DNA of 48,344 bases, taken from assembly GCA_004283055.1 (NCBI GenBank), contig SHLP01000013.1, positions 1 through 48,344 on the forward strand. Reading direction: 5' to 3'. The notes beneath the pieces were generated by a model. It ran no database searches. It saw only the letters and a program-made list of their open reading frames with translations, and was not told the origin of the DNA. The DNA is from Deltaproteobacteria bacterium (GTDB lineage: Bacteria > Myxococcota_A > Polyangia > Polyangiales > Houyiibacteriaceae). How positions within the stretch are numbered: the first letter of the stretch is position 1; every line of letters starts with the position of its first letter. Made by a program: the position numbers and the translations under genes. Below are positions 16,381-24,368 of the stretch, piece after piece.

Positions 16381-17169
16381 TTGCGGTATCGTTTACGGTT
16401 TCATCTACAAGAGATCGACCTGGTTGGTGACGAGGTCATCATCGGCCGTGGTGCGATGGGGCAGATCACCATCGACGACCCGATGCTTTCTCGCCGCCAC
16501 ATCCGAATCGATCTCTCCGGCAGCGCGCCGACCGTGGAGGACCTCAGCAGTCGCAACGGCACCCAGCTCAACGGACATGCGCTCGTCGACCGGGCGACTC
16601 TGAGCGATGGGGACCGCATTCGTATCGGGACGCAGGAGCTGGTGTTTTTGGCGCCAGAAAGCGGAATGAAGAACGACCGGAACACGAGTGCACTTCGGTT
16701 TTGCGTCGGCTGCGCGATCCCGTATCCGGCGCGGAGCCCACACTGCCCGCACTGCGGAACCGCCCAGGACGACGAAGGCGGCAGCACCGACGCGCGCGAC
16801 GCCGTAGCATCCGGATGGACCTTCCACTTGCTGTCGCAGGTCGCCGCTCGCGCGATCGACCAGGGGCGACTGACCGACGCGGAGCGAATGATGTCTCGAG
16901 GCGTCACCGAGCTCGAAGAGCAGCTTGCCACGGGAATCGAGGTCGAATCGGCTCGTGTGCTCGATGTCGCCGAATGCTCCAGCAGGCTCGGCTGTGCTCT
17001 CCGGAGCCCGCGCTGGCTTGGAATCGGCGCCAAACTCTACCGGCGCGGGGGAGAGGCACCGTCCCGCGAGGTGCTCACGCTGGTGGACGACCTGCCGGCG
17101 GACCTCGGTTTGGATGCCGCGATCGACGAGCTGCGTCACGCCGGACCTGGGACGCGCCGCGCATCTTGA
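16381..17169 (+). CDS. FHA domain / zinc-ribbon protein (paralogue A)
   Basis: A 262-residue cytosolic protein with three parts. Residues 1-95 are an FHA phosphothreonine-recognition domain (IIGRG, SRRH, DLSSRNGTQLNG). Residues ~107-130 are a C4 zinc ribbon (FCVGC...CPHC). Residues ~145-262 are helical. The only usable start is the TTG at 16381, preceded by GAAAGG at 8-base spacing; an in-frame stop sits 15 bases upstream. It is a full-length paralogue of the gene that converges on it: both share the FHA core, the zinc ribbon and the helical motif (A-x-x-x-G-R-x-x-[DE]-AERM). FHA proteins usually read Ser/Thr-kinase signalling; a membrane Ser/Thr kinase lies ~8.5 kb away. Partners are not known. 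Confidence 0.82.
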   Translation: MRYRLRFHLQEIDLVGDEVIIGRGAMGQITIDDPMLSRRHIRIDLSGSAPTVEDLSSRNGTQLNGHALVDRATLSDGDRIRIGTQELVFLAPESGMKNDRNTSALRFCVGCAIPYPARSPHCPHCGTAQDDEGGSTDARDAVASGWTFHLLSQVAARAIDQGRLTDAERMMSRGVTELEEQLATGIEVESARVLDVAECSSRLGCALRSPRWLGIGAKLYRRGGEAPSREVLTLVDDLPADLGLDAAIDELRHAGPGTRRAS

Positions 17170-17174
17170 CCCGC

Positions 17175-18095
17175 CTAGTTGGCGGAAATGACCTGCTCGA
17201 GCCCTTCTAGCCGACCCACGAGGAATCGCTCGGAGGCGCCGTAACTCGACGACTGTTCCCGGATGACCCTGAGGTAAGCCTGCAGGTAGTTGGTCTGGGA
17301 GTACTTGTGAGTGCGAACGAGCTCATGGAGGGTTTCGATCGTTTCGGGCTCCATCAGGCGACCCGTCGCCGTGTGAATCCGAAACACCCAGTCGATCCAT
17401 CGCGTGTTCCGGAGGCCTCGTGCGAGCTGGAGCGCATATCCGGTCGCTCCCGCAAAGAGGGCGTCGGGGTCGTCTTTCTCGGATTCGCTCAATGGTCGGT
17501 CGACTACCGCGCGTTCGAGAATCGTATCGAGGTGAGGGAGCAACATGCGCTCGGCTTCCTCGAAGCGGCCCATTGCGATCGCCTTGCTGGCGATGCCTGC
17601 GATGACGTCCAGCGCGCGTTGCGTTCGCGTATCCTCGGCACCCCATGCGTGGGAGCTCGAATCGACGCTACGTTTGCTGGCAAGGGTTTTCGAGGCGTCG
17701 GAGCTGAGGCGCTTCCCGCAATCGCCACAGCGGCGCTTCGCTACACCGTTGATCGCACCACAGGATTCGCAGACGACGTAGTCGCCGGTAGGGGCCGTAC
17801 GCTCCTTGAGCTTCGCCGCATCGATGAGAACGAGCTCTTGGGAGCCGATATAGACGCGGTCCATGTGCTCGACCCGGCGCGGACCGTTGATGCGCACCCC
17901 GTTGACCGCGACACCGTTGCGGCTGCTGAGGTCTTCGACCACGACCGTATCCGGGCCCACATGAAGCATGGCGTGTTTTCGCGATACCAACCCATCGGCC
18001 AACGCGAGATTGCAGGCCGAGCTACGACCAATGGTGAACTCCCCGAGAGGCATCTCCATGTTGGTCGACTGATATCGCAGTCTGAATCGCGCCAC
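17175..18095 (-). CDS. FHA domain / zinc-ribbon protein (paralogue B)
   Basis: A 306-residue protein laid out like paralogue A: FHA domain (FTIGRS, SRKHAML, DLSSRNGVAVNG), C4 zinc ribbon (VCESC...CGDC), and a helical C-terminal domain. Start choice: GTG at 18095 gives an N-terminus MARFRLRYQ that aligns with MRYRLRFHL of paralogue A. A TTG at 18164 would add 23 residues and sits 15 bases after the upstream gene. It is second in a minus-strand operon behind the bitopic Pro-rich protein gene and ends 5 bases from paralogue A, tail to tail. A role as adaptor that reads Thr phosphorylation is inferred from the FHA domain. Confidence 0.83.
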   Translation of the reverse strand: MARFRLRYQSTNMEMPLGEFTIGRSSACNLALADGLVSRKHAMLHVGPDTVVVEDLSSRNGVAVNGVRINGPRRVEHMDRVYIGSQELVLIDAAKLKERTAPTGDYVVCESCGAINGVAKRRCGDCGKRLSSDASKTLASKRSVDSSSHAWGAEDTRTQRALDVIAGIASKAIAMGRFEEAERMLLPHLDTILERAVVDRPLSESEKDDPDALFAGATGYALQLARGLRNTRWIDWVFRIHTATGRLMEPETIETLHELVRTHKYSQTNYLQAYLRVIREQSSSYGASERFLVGRLEGLEQVISAN

Positions 18096-18179
18096 CCCGC
18101 CTAATAGCTTAGCAGTTGGCTCCGCCGCGGGTCGAATGAACTGCGGGAGGGCCGCAAGGGCCAACGTGGTGTCCGGCGG

Positions 18180-19298
18180 CTAGAAGCTCGCGATTTCTTC
18201 GAGACCGGCGACCGACCCGAGTCCCTTCTCGAGGCTGCCCTGGGTCTGCAGCGTCGAGTCCATGAGCCTGGACAGCTCGGTCAAGTCCCGCCGATAGGAA
18301 GCGAAGGCGTTCTTGCGCTGCCCGAGGACGCCCGCCGACTGATCCGGGTTCGTCAGAATCACGTAGTTGCTTGCATTCTGGCGCAAATCCTGCCCCGAGT
18401 AGAGCTCCTTCTCGAAGGGCTTGCTGCCACGCGTCGCCCGTACTTTTAGCTTTTTTGTGCCGGCCTCCGAGTCAGGCATGTCGACATAGACCAAACCACA
18501 GCGAAAGCCCCCTTCACCGAGGGTCGGAACACAGCCGGTGGGGCTCGTGGTGAGGGCGGTCTCGTCCTGCGCTGCCTCGTCGAGCTCGAGGCGTCGCGGC
18601 TCCGGGAGAACCCGCGCAGCGACGCTGTCGAACCGATCCCAAAGCTCGCCGACTTGGCGCGCATACAGGAACAACGAATTGACGGTCTCGGCATTGAACT
18701 TGGTGTAGTTCAGTCCGGTGAAATCAGCCGCCGTAAATGGAGTCGGAAGGGCGCGAAGTCGTTCGATGGCGTCATAGTCGACCGTGGGGCCTTCTCCGGG
18801 CCTCGATTTCGCTGCATCGGCCGCCCGATCGAGGAGCCGCTTGGCCTCTGTGACCTGGTCAGCTGCGGCGCGAACGCCTTGGTACACCGCCTTGCCGTCG
18901 CGGACGGCGACGTTGTACGCGGTACGCTTGCTCATGACGGTCGTCGCAAGCACGCCGAGGAACAAGCCGAGTAGGGCGGCTCCCGCGCCGCTCATCATCA
19001 TCAGCTTGCGGACGCGGCGGTTCTTGCCTTCGTGCGCCGTCGTGACGGCCTGCTCGTCGACGACGATACGGACTTCGCGCTGCGCGCTTGTATCGGCTGA
19101 CGTACCTCCGAACGGCCCCGATCGCTTTGCGGCCTGTCCTCCCACGAAACCGGGCGGAGGCGCGACGCCACCGAGCGTCGGTGGCGGGGGCGCAAGGCCT
19201 CCTTCTTCGACGGTCGTTGGCGGCGGCGCGGCCGTTTGCCGGCCGAGTCGCTCGCGTATATCGCGGACTTTCTTGGATTTTTGGAGTTCGTCTGACAT
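18180..19298 (-). CDS. Bitopic Pro-rich membrane protein linked to FHA protein
   Basis: A 372-residue protein of no family I recognise. Residues 1-100 are cytosolic and disordered: a basic start (KSKKVRDIRERLGR), then a Pro/Gly-rich stretch with a PPPTTVEEGG segment that could be a phospho-Thr ligand for the adjacent FHA protein (inference). A basic patch NRRVRK precedes one membrane segment (~103-122). The remaining ~250 residues are predicted periplasmic: a helical part (AADQVTEAKRLLDRAADAAK), a two-Cys beta segment (GCVPTLGEGGFRCGLVYVD), then a C-terminal helix. The two Cys could form a disulfide. The ATG at 19298 follows a strong promoter so closely that the mRNA leader would be only a few bases and has no Shine-Dalgarno. 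Confidence 0.75.
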   Translation of the reverse strand: MSDELQKSKKVRDIRERLGRQTAAPPPTTVEEGGLAPPPPTLGGVAPPPGFVGGQAAKRSGPFGGTSADTSAQREVRIVVDEQAVTTAHEGKNRRVRKLMMMSGAGAALLGLFLGVLATTVMSKRTAYNVAVRDGKAVYQGVRAAADQVTEAKRLLDRAADAAKSRPGEGPTVDYDAIERLRALPTPFTAADFTGLNYTKFNAETVNSLFLYARQVGELWDRFDSVAARVLPEPRRLELDEAAQDETALTTSPTGCVPTLGEGGFRCGLVYVDMPDSEAGTKKLKVRATRGSKPFEKELYSGQDLRQNASNYVILTNPDQSAGVLGQRKNAFASYRRDLTELSRLMDSTLQTQGSLEKGLGSVAGLEEIASF

Positions 19299-19311
19299 TT
19301 CAGTTATTTCA

Positions 19312-19341
19312 AATTTATCCGCCTTAGACCGATCCTGTCAA
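19312..19341 (-). promoter_or_regulatory. Strong sigma70-type promoter for the bitopic/FHA operon
   Basis: On the minus strand, a perfect -35 TTGACA (19336-19341) and a -10 TAAATT (19312-19317) are separated by 18 bases, in an AT-rich island within GC-rich DNA. Only 13 bases separate the -10 box from the ATG at 19298, so the transcript would be almost leaderless. Confidence 0.65.
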
Positions 19342-19385
19342 GGCGAGCGCCGAGAACTCGCCCCTGTTAGGCTTTCGCCCCCGCC

Positions 19386-20282
19386 ATGATGCCACCCCCC
19401 GTCGAAGAACGCCGCTTTGTGTCATTTGATGGCACCGAAATCGCCTACCAGGCGACCGGCCAGGGCCGCCCGATTCTACTCTGCAATGGCCTCGGGGGCA
19501 GCTGGGAGGCTTGGAGCCACCAGATCCACTACTTCCGCGACCGGTACCGGCTTCTATCCTGGGACTATCGGGGGCTCTACGGCTCGGCGGCGCCGGCCGA
19601 CCGCGAGGCCCTGCGGATCGCCGATCATGCACGGGACGCCCTTCACCTGCTCCGGGAAGAGGGAGCGGAGCGCGCGGCGATCCTCGGCTGGTCCATGGGG
19701 GTCCAGGTCGGTCTCGAGATGTTTCGCCTCGCGCCCGAGAAAGTCGCCTCCTTGGCGTTTCTCAACGGGGTCGCAGGGAGGCCCTGGGACTACGTCTTCA
19801 ACTTGAATCTCGTGGGCCGCCTATTGCCGTCGTTCCTTCGGAGCCTGCGATCGATTCCTCGAGCGATACAGGCTGTCGTACGGCAGGCAACACGCATTCC
19901 CGAACCTGGGGAGTGGTTGAAACGGATCGGACTGACGGCCGGAACGTTCGACGACCACCTCGCCGGCGAGCTGGTTGCGAAACTTGGGGACCTGGACATG
20001 GAAACGTTCATCCATCTGCTGGAGCGAATGGGCGAGCACGACGGCTGGGATCTCCTTCCGCTAATCGACGTGCCAACCTTGATCATCGCCGGCACTCGGG
20101 ACGTCTTCACCCCCAGGTCTGCGGCGGAGCGGATGGCGCGTCGCATTCCGGGGTCGGAGATCATGCTTCTACCCGGGGCCACGCACTACGCCGCCCTCGA
20201 GTACCCGGAGATGATCAACTTGAGGCTCGAGAAGTTCCTCCGCGAGCGCGGTTACGAACCTACACCGGCGGGGGCTGGTTGA
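19386..20282 (+). CDS. Alpha/beta hydrolase
   Basis: A 298-residue alpha/beta-hydrolase-fold enzyme without signal peptide. The nucleophile elbow is GWSMG (Ser103), the acid is Asp239 in GTRDVFTP, and the base is His267 in GATHYAALEYP. The oxyanion region LLCNGLGGSWEAW follows strand 3, and a helical cap lies near 140-205. Substrate cannot be told from sequence; the layout fits esterase or lactonase-type enzymes. Two adjacent ATG codons begin the frame, and the first is used. It is divergent from the bitopic-protein gene across 87 bases and lies 34 bases before trpG, so it may share the trp transcript, though it has no known role in tryptophan synthesis. Confidence 0.88.
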   Translation: MMPPPVEERRFVSFDGTEIAYQATGQGRPILLCNGLGGSWEAWSHQIHYFRDRYRLLSWDYRGLYGSAAPADREALRIADHARDALHLLREEGAERAAILGWSMGVQVGLEMFRLAPEKVASLAFLNGVAGRPWDYVFNLNLVGRLLPSFLRSLRSIPRAIQAVVRQATRIPEPGEWLKRIGLTAGTFDDHLAGELVAKLGDLDMETFIHLLERMGEHDGWDLLPLIDVPTLIIAGTRDVFTPRSAAERMARRIPGSEIMLLPGATHYAALEYPEMINLRLEKFLRERGYEPTPAGAG

Positions 20283-20316
20283 CGCGCTCTCAGCGAGCCG
20301 CTAGCGATCGAACGGC

Positions 20317-20901
20317 ATGATTCTCGTCATCGACAACTACGACTCCTTTACCTACAACCTCGTCCAATACTTGAGCGAGCTTGGGGCTGAGGTCGTCGTT
20401 CGACGAAACGACGCCATCACGGTGAGTGAAACCCGCGAGCTTCGACCGGCCGGCGTCCTAATCAGCCCCGGTCCGGGAAGGCCGGAAGAAGCAGGGGTCA
20501 GCCTCGATCTAATCGCCGCGCTCGGCTCGGAGACTCCCATCTTCGGCGTGTGTTTGGGCCACCAGAGCATTGCACAGCAATTCGGCGCGGCGGTGGTGAG
20601 AGCGGACCGACTGATGCACGGGCGCACGTCCGAAATCCTTCATCGAGGCCGCGGAGTCTTCGAGAACCTGCCGAGCCCTCTGACCGCAACGCGCTACCAT
20701 TCTCTGATCGTCAAGCGGGACACGATCCCCGATGAGATCGAGGTCACCGCCTGGACCGCCGAGGGCGAAGTCATGGGCATCCGTCACTCTGAGCTCTCGA
20801 TCGAAGGAGTACAATTCCATCCCGAGTCGTTCTTGACGGAGAACGGCCATCAGCTGATTCAAAACTGGTTGTCGTCGTTGCCGGGGGCAGGGGCGTTGTG
20901 A
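20317..20901 (+). CDS. trpG: Anthranilate synthase component II (glutaminase)
   Basis: Class I glutamine amidotransferase of 194 residues that supplies ammonia to TrpE for anthranilate formation, and possibly to PabB for aminodeoxychorismate. The N-terminus [15 protein letters not shown] is diagnostic. The triad is Cys79 (GVCLGHQ), His168 and Glu170 (FHPES). It overlaps the GTG of trpD by 4 bases. No trpE is present upstream; instead an alpha/beta hydrolase precedes it. From sequence alone TrpG and PabA cannot be separated, but linkage to trpD and trpC favours TrpG. Confidence 0.93.
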   Translation: MILVIDNYDSFTYNLVQYLSELGAEVVVRRNDAITVSETRELRPAGVLISPGPGRPEEAGVSLDLIAALGSETPIFGVCLGHQSIAQQFGAAVVRADRLMHGRTSEILHRGRGVFENLPSPLTATRYHSLIVKRDTIPDEIEVTAWTAEGEVMGIRHSELSIEGVQFHPESFLTENGHQLIQNWLSSLPGAGAL

Positions 20902-21914
20902 TCTCCGAGGCGATCAAGGAAGTCGTGGCAGGTCATGACTTATCTCCGGACGATGTCGAATCTGCAATGGACACCATCCTCGAAGGTGAAGCCTCGGAGG
21001 CTCAAATCGCCGCGTTCGTCATCGGGCTCCGAATGAAGGGCGAGTCTGCAAACGAAATAGCAGCCGCGGCCCGTTCGCTTCGCAAGCACTGCCACTCCAT
21101 CGAGCCGAAGGTCGATGGTCCCTTACTCGACACCTGTGGGACGGGTGGGGACGGTTTACACACTTTCAATATCTCTACTGCGGCGGCCATCGTGGCGGCG
21201 GCCTCCGGCATTGCGGTTGCAAAACACGGAAACCGTGCGGTCTCCTCGAAGGCTGGAAGCGCCGATGTCCTCGAAGCGCTGGGCGTCCGCATCGACCTCT
21301 CGCCGCAGCAAGTCAAGAGATGCATCGAGGATGTGGGGATCGGTTTCTTGTTCGCGCCGAGCCATCATGCCGCGATGCGCCACGCGGCGCCCGTCCGCCG
21401 GCAGCTAGGTGTTCGCACCCTGTTCAACCTGCTCGGTCCGCTTTCGAATCCGGCCTCGGCGAGCCATCAGCTGGTGGGTGTCTTCGACCCTGCACGGCTC
21501 GAGCAGATGGCACAGGCGCTGGGTTCCCTCGGTCTGACGGCCGCTTGGGTCGTTCACGGCGAGGGCGGGCTCGATGAAGTGTCCCCGGCAGGGCCGAGCT
21601 CGGTTGCGGAATGGGCCGATGGCGAAGTTCGCAAGTTCGAAGTCAAGCCGCGAGATTTCGGGCTTTCCGACGTGCCTGTGGACGCTCTGGCCGGCGGGGA
21701 CGCGGCGCGCAACGCTGAAATCATTCGCGGCGTCTTGGAGGGGGTGAAAGGGCCGCCACGGGTCGCCGTACTGCTCAATGCGGCCGCTGCGCTACGTGTC
21801 ACCGGGCTCGCCGGAGATCTGAGGGCGGCGGGAGAACGAGCTGCGGAAGCCATAGACAGCGGAGACGCCAAACGAATGCTCGAACGCTGGGTACATTTCT
21901 CGCAAAACGCATGA
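20898..21914 (+). CDS. trpD: Anthranilate phosphoribosyltransferase
   Basis: Transfers the phosphoribosyl group of PRPP to anthranilate, the second tryptophan-specific step. Its 338 residues match the family. The PRPP/Mg-binding motif is GTGGDG (81-86), and [21 protein letters not shown] from 109 is the anthranilate/PRPP site. [10 protein letters not shown] lies past mid-protein. The GTG start overlaps the trpG stop (GTGA), and the stop overlaps the trpC start (ATGA), so trpG-trpD-trpC are translationally coupled. Confidence 0.96.
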   Translation: MISEAIKEVVAGHDLSPDDVESAMDTILEGEASEAQIAAFVIGLRMKGESANEIAAAARSLRKHCHSIEPKVDGPLLDTCGTGGDGLHTFNISTAAAIVAAASGIAVAKHGNRAVSSKAGSADVLEALGVRIDLSPQQVKRCIEDVGIGFLFAPSHHAAMRHAAPVRRQLGVRTLFNLLGPLSNPASASHQLVGVFDPARLEQMAQALGSLGLTAAWVVHGEGGLDEVSPAGPSSVAEWADGEVRKFEVKPRDFGLSDVPVDALAGGDAARNAEIIRGVLEGVKGPPRVAVLLNAAAALRVTGLAGDLRAAGERAAEAIDSGDAKRMLERWVHFSQNA

Positions 21915-22708
21915 CCGATTTCTTGTCCGAGATTCTGGCGCGCAAACGCCGCGAAAACGAGAGGCGCCGACGCCACCTTGCCGCCGCGAGGTCCGTCGAG
22001 CGACCGCCCCAGCGCGAGAGGGCTGAAAGGGGAATTCGCGCCCTGCGCCGCACACCGGGTGAGGCTCCCTCGGTGCTGGCCGAGGTGAAGTTCCGAAGTC
22101 CAAGCGCGGGGGAAATCCGTCCGAGGAGCGCTGGGGAGGGCGTGCGCGTTGCTCTGGCGTATGAACGTGCGGGCGCAGCGGCCGTCAGCGTCCTAGCCGA
22201 CGGCCCCGGCTTCGGGGGGTCGCCCCTCCTAGTCCGTCGAGTCGCCGAGGCGGTGCGCGTTCCGGTGCTTTACAAGGGCTTCGTCCTCGATCCGATTCAA
22301 GTAGACCTGGCGTACGATGTTGGCGCCTCGCTCGTCCTGCTCCTGGTTCGTGCCCTCGGGGAGGCAGAGCTGCCCGCCCTGATCGAGCGGATACGGGCGT
22401 TCGGGATGGAACCGGTCGTCGAGGCAGCCAGCTCCGTCGAGGTCGATCGTGCCGTCGCGGCGGGCTCTACCATCATCGGTGTCAACGCACGCGACCTGAG
22501 TACCTTCCGTGTCGACATGGGCGCGGCGCGCGAATGCATCGCGCGAATCCCAGCCGGCTGCGTCGCTGTCTTCATGAGCGGCGTTCGATCGGCCGAAGAT
22601 TTTCGTGAGGTCGCGAGCGGCCGAGCCGATGCCGTGCTGATCGGCGAGGGCCTCATGCGCTTCGAGAACCCGGGCGTTCGGCTGTCCGAGCTCTTGGGGG
22701 CGGTCTGA
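21911..22708 (+). CDS. trpC: Indole-3-glycerol phosphate synthase
   Basis: Ring-closing and decarboxylating (beta/alpha)8 enzyme of tryptophan synthesis, 265 residues, without a fused TrpF domain. All six catalytic residues known from characterised homologues are recognisable: Glu58 and Lys60 (AEVKF), Lys122, Glu171 (VVEAAS), Asn192 (GVNARDL) and Ser223 (FMSGV). The surroundings are unusual. The common R-K-D-F around the catalytic Lys is Y-K-G-F, and S-E-S-G-I is F-M-S-G-V, so the enzyme is a diverged member. The last 56 bases overlap the 3' end of the convergent sensor-kinase gene. Confidence 0.92.
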   Translation: MTDFLSEILARKRRENERRRRHLAAARSVERPPQRERAERGIRALRRTPGEAPSVLAEVKFRSPSAGEIRPRSAGEGVRVALAYERAGAAAVSVLADGPGFGGSPLLVRRVAEAVRVPVLYKGFVLDPIQVDLAYDVGASLVLLLVRALGEAELPALIERIRAFGMEPVVEAASSVEVDRAVAAGSTIIGVNARDLSTFRVDMGAARECIARIPAGCVAVFMSGVRSAEDFREVASGRADAVLIGEGLMRFENPGVRLSELLGAV

Positions 22709-24368
22709 CCGAGTCCTCGTTGGTCGGCAGCGTGACCCGAAAGCAAGTGCCCGGTCCGTCGCGATCGAGGATCTCGATGCGCCCTTTGTGCTGGTCGACG
22801 ATCTGCCGCACCAGGGCTAACCCAAGACCGACGCCGTGCCGTCGGCCCGAATAGAACATGTCGAAGAGGCGCTCCCGCTCGGCCTCCTCGATGCCGGGAC
22901 CCTCGTCCGCAACCTCGAGGAAGGCGCGGCCTCGTGGATCCCGACCGGTCCTCACCTCGACCTTGCCTCCGCGAGGCGACGCTTGCAGCGCGTTCTTGAG
23001 TAGGTTCCAAACGACCTGCCGCATCCGATCGGGATCGACGATGGCGACGATCGGCTGATCCGGTTCGATCTCGTCGATCTCGAAGTCCTTGCTCGTGCTC
23101 GCTTCGCCGCGCGCCACCGCGACCACCTCGCCAGCGATCGAACGAAGGTCGAGCTCCTCGGTTTGAATCTGACTAGGTCGGCCGACCTGGAGCATCGTAG
23201 TGACGAGCGAATTGAGTCGCTCGACCTCGGAGATGACGATGCCGAGGAGCCGTGCATCCTCTCCGCTCAGAGCGTTGCCGTCGCGGACCATCTCCACCGA
23301 CCCGGAGATCGAGCTCAGGGGATTCCGAATCTCATGGGCCAAGCCGGTCGCAAGCTGTCCGAGCGCGGCCAGTCGCTGGGTGCGTTCCGCTTGCTCGCGA
23401 AGCGTCCTGATCTCGGTGAGGTCTTGGAAGGCGAGAAGCAAGCCAGAGGGATTCCCGTCCGAGTCCAGCAGCGAGCTGAGCGTGTAGCCTATGGGGAACT
23501 CGCTCCGGTCGGCGCGCCTTCCGATGGCTTCGGCGCGCCGCGGCGGCTCGCTCATGCGCTTGGCGCCATAGTCGGGGAGCACCGTCGAGAGCGGTTGACC
23601 AAGGAGCGACCCGGTATTGTCCCGAAGAATCTCCCTGGCTGCTCGATTGAGCCCCAAGATGTGTCCGTCGTCACCCGCGGTGATGAGTCCGGACGCAATC
23701 GAGCGGACGATGTCATCGTTGAGCCGAACCAGGCGTGCCGCGCTCTGCTCGGCCTCGAGGAGGCGGGCGCCCGCCACTTGTGCGCGCCGGGCAAGGTTGG
23801 TCGCGAGCAGCGCCACGGCAGAAATGCCAACCATGTTGCTCACCAGGGCCAGCTGGAAATCGCGTGAGCTCAGAACGTACTGGCTCAGGGGTTGGTCCGG
23901 CGGGGGCGGAAGCCAGCCGACGTTGAGCGCCAAAGCCTGGAAGAAGTAGCAAGCAAGACTTGCCGCCGCGGTGTAGTAGGCAGCGCCGGTTCCGAGCGTG
24001 AGCGCTGCGGTGAGAATCTGCGCGCCGTACAGGAAGGAGAAAATGCTTCCCGCGCCTCCTGTCAGGTACACCAATCCCGTGATCAGCAGCACGTCCAGAG
24101 TCGTGATCGCCGCCGCGACGCGCGTTTCACGACGGCCGCGAAGGAGCCAGACGCCAAACAGGATTGACGATCCGTAAATCGCCGAGATCAGGATTAGCAG
24201 GAACGTCGGCGTGAAGTGCCCGTATCGGATCGCGTCGAGCGCCAGGTACATCGTGGCACCGAGCAGCACCGTAGCGATGATGAGTCGCCCCCCGAGAACC
24301 CACTGCAGTCGTCGATTCGAGTTGAACTCATCTCGATCGAAGGTCGGGCTCTCTCGAGGTTGAATCAC
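22653..24368 (-). CDS. pilS: PilS-like sensor histidine kinase (PAS)
   Basis: A 571-residue sensor. Six membrane segments lie in the first ~195 residues, then a PAS domain (~215-320), a HisKA dimerisation helix with phospho-acceptor His345 (HEIRNPL), and a HATPase domain with N box (NLLKNALQAS), G1 (DEGPGI) and G2 (GVGLGLAL). This is the plan of PilS/NtrB kinases, which control type IV pilin genes through a sigma54 activator. The ATG overlaps the pilC stop by 4 bases, confirming the link to pili. No response-regulator gene follows; the gene ends inside trpC on the other strand. So the cognate PilR must be encoded elsewhere. The C-terminal ~20 residues are Pro/Arg-rich. Confidence 0.88.
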   Translation of the reverse strand: MIQPRESPTFDRDEFNSNRRLQWVLGGRLIIATVLLGATMYLALDAIRYGHFTPTFLLILISAIYGSSILFGVWLLRGRRETRVAAAITTLDVLLITGLVYLTGGAGSIFSFLYGAQILTAALTLGTGAAYYTAAASLACYFFQALALNVGWLPPPPDQPLSQYVLSSRDFQLALVSNMVGISAVALLATNLARRAQVAGARLLEAEQSAARLVRLNDDIVRSIASGLITAGDDGHILGLNRAAREILRDNTGSLLGQPLSTVLPDYGAKRMSEPPRRAEAIGRRADRSEFPIGYTLSSLLDSDGNPSGLLLAFQDLTEIRTLREQAERTQRLAALGQLATGLAHEIRNPLSSISGSVEMVRDGNALSGEDARLLGIVISEVERLNSLVTTMLQVGRPSQIQTEELDLRSIAGEVVAVARGEASTSKDFEIDEIEPDQPIVAIVDPDRMRQVVWNLLKNALQASPRGGKVEVRTGRDPRGRAFLEVADEGPGIEEAERERLFDMFYSGRRHGVGLGLALVRQIVDQHKGRIEILDRDGPGTCFRVTLPTNEDSVRPPPRARTAERPGSRSA

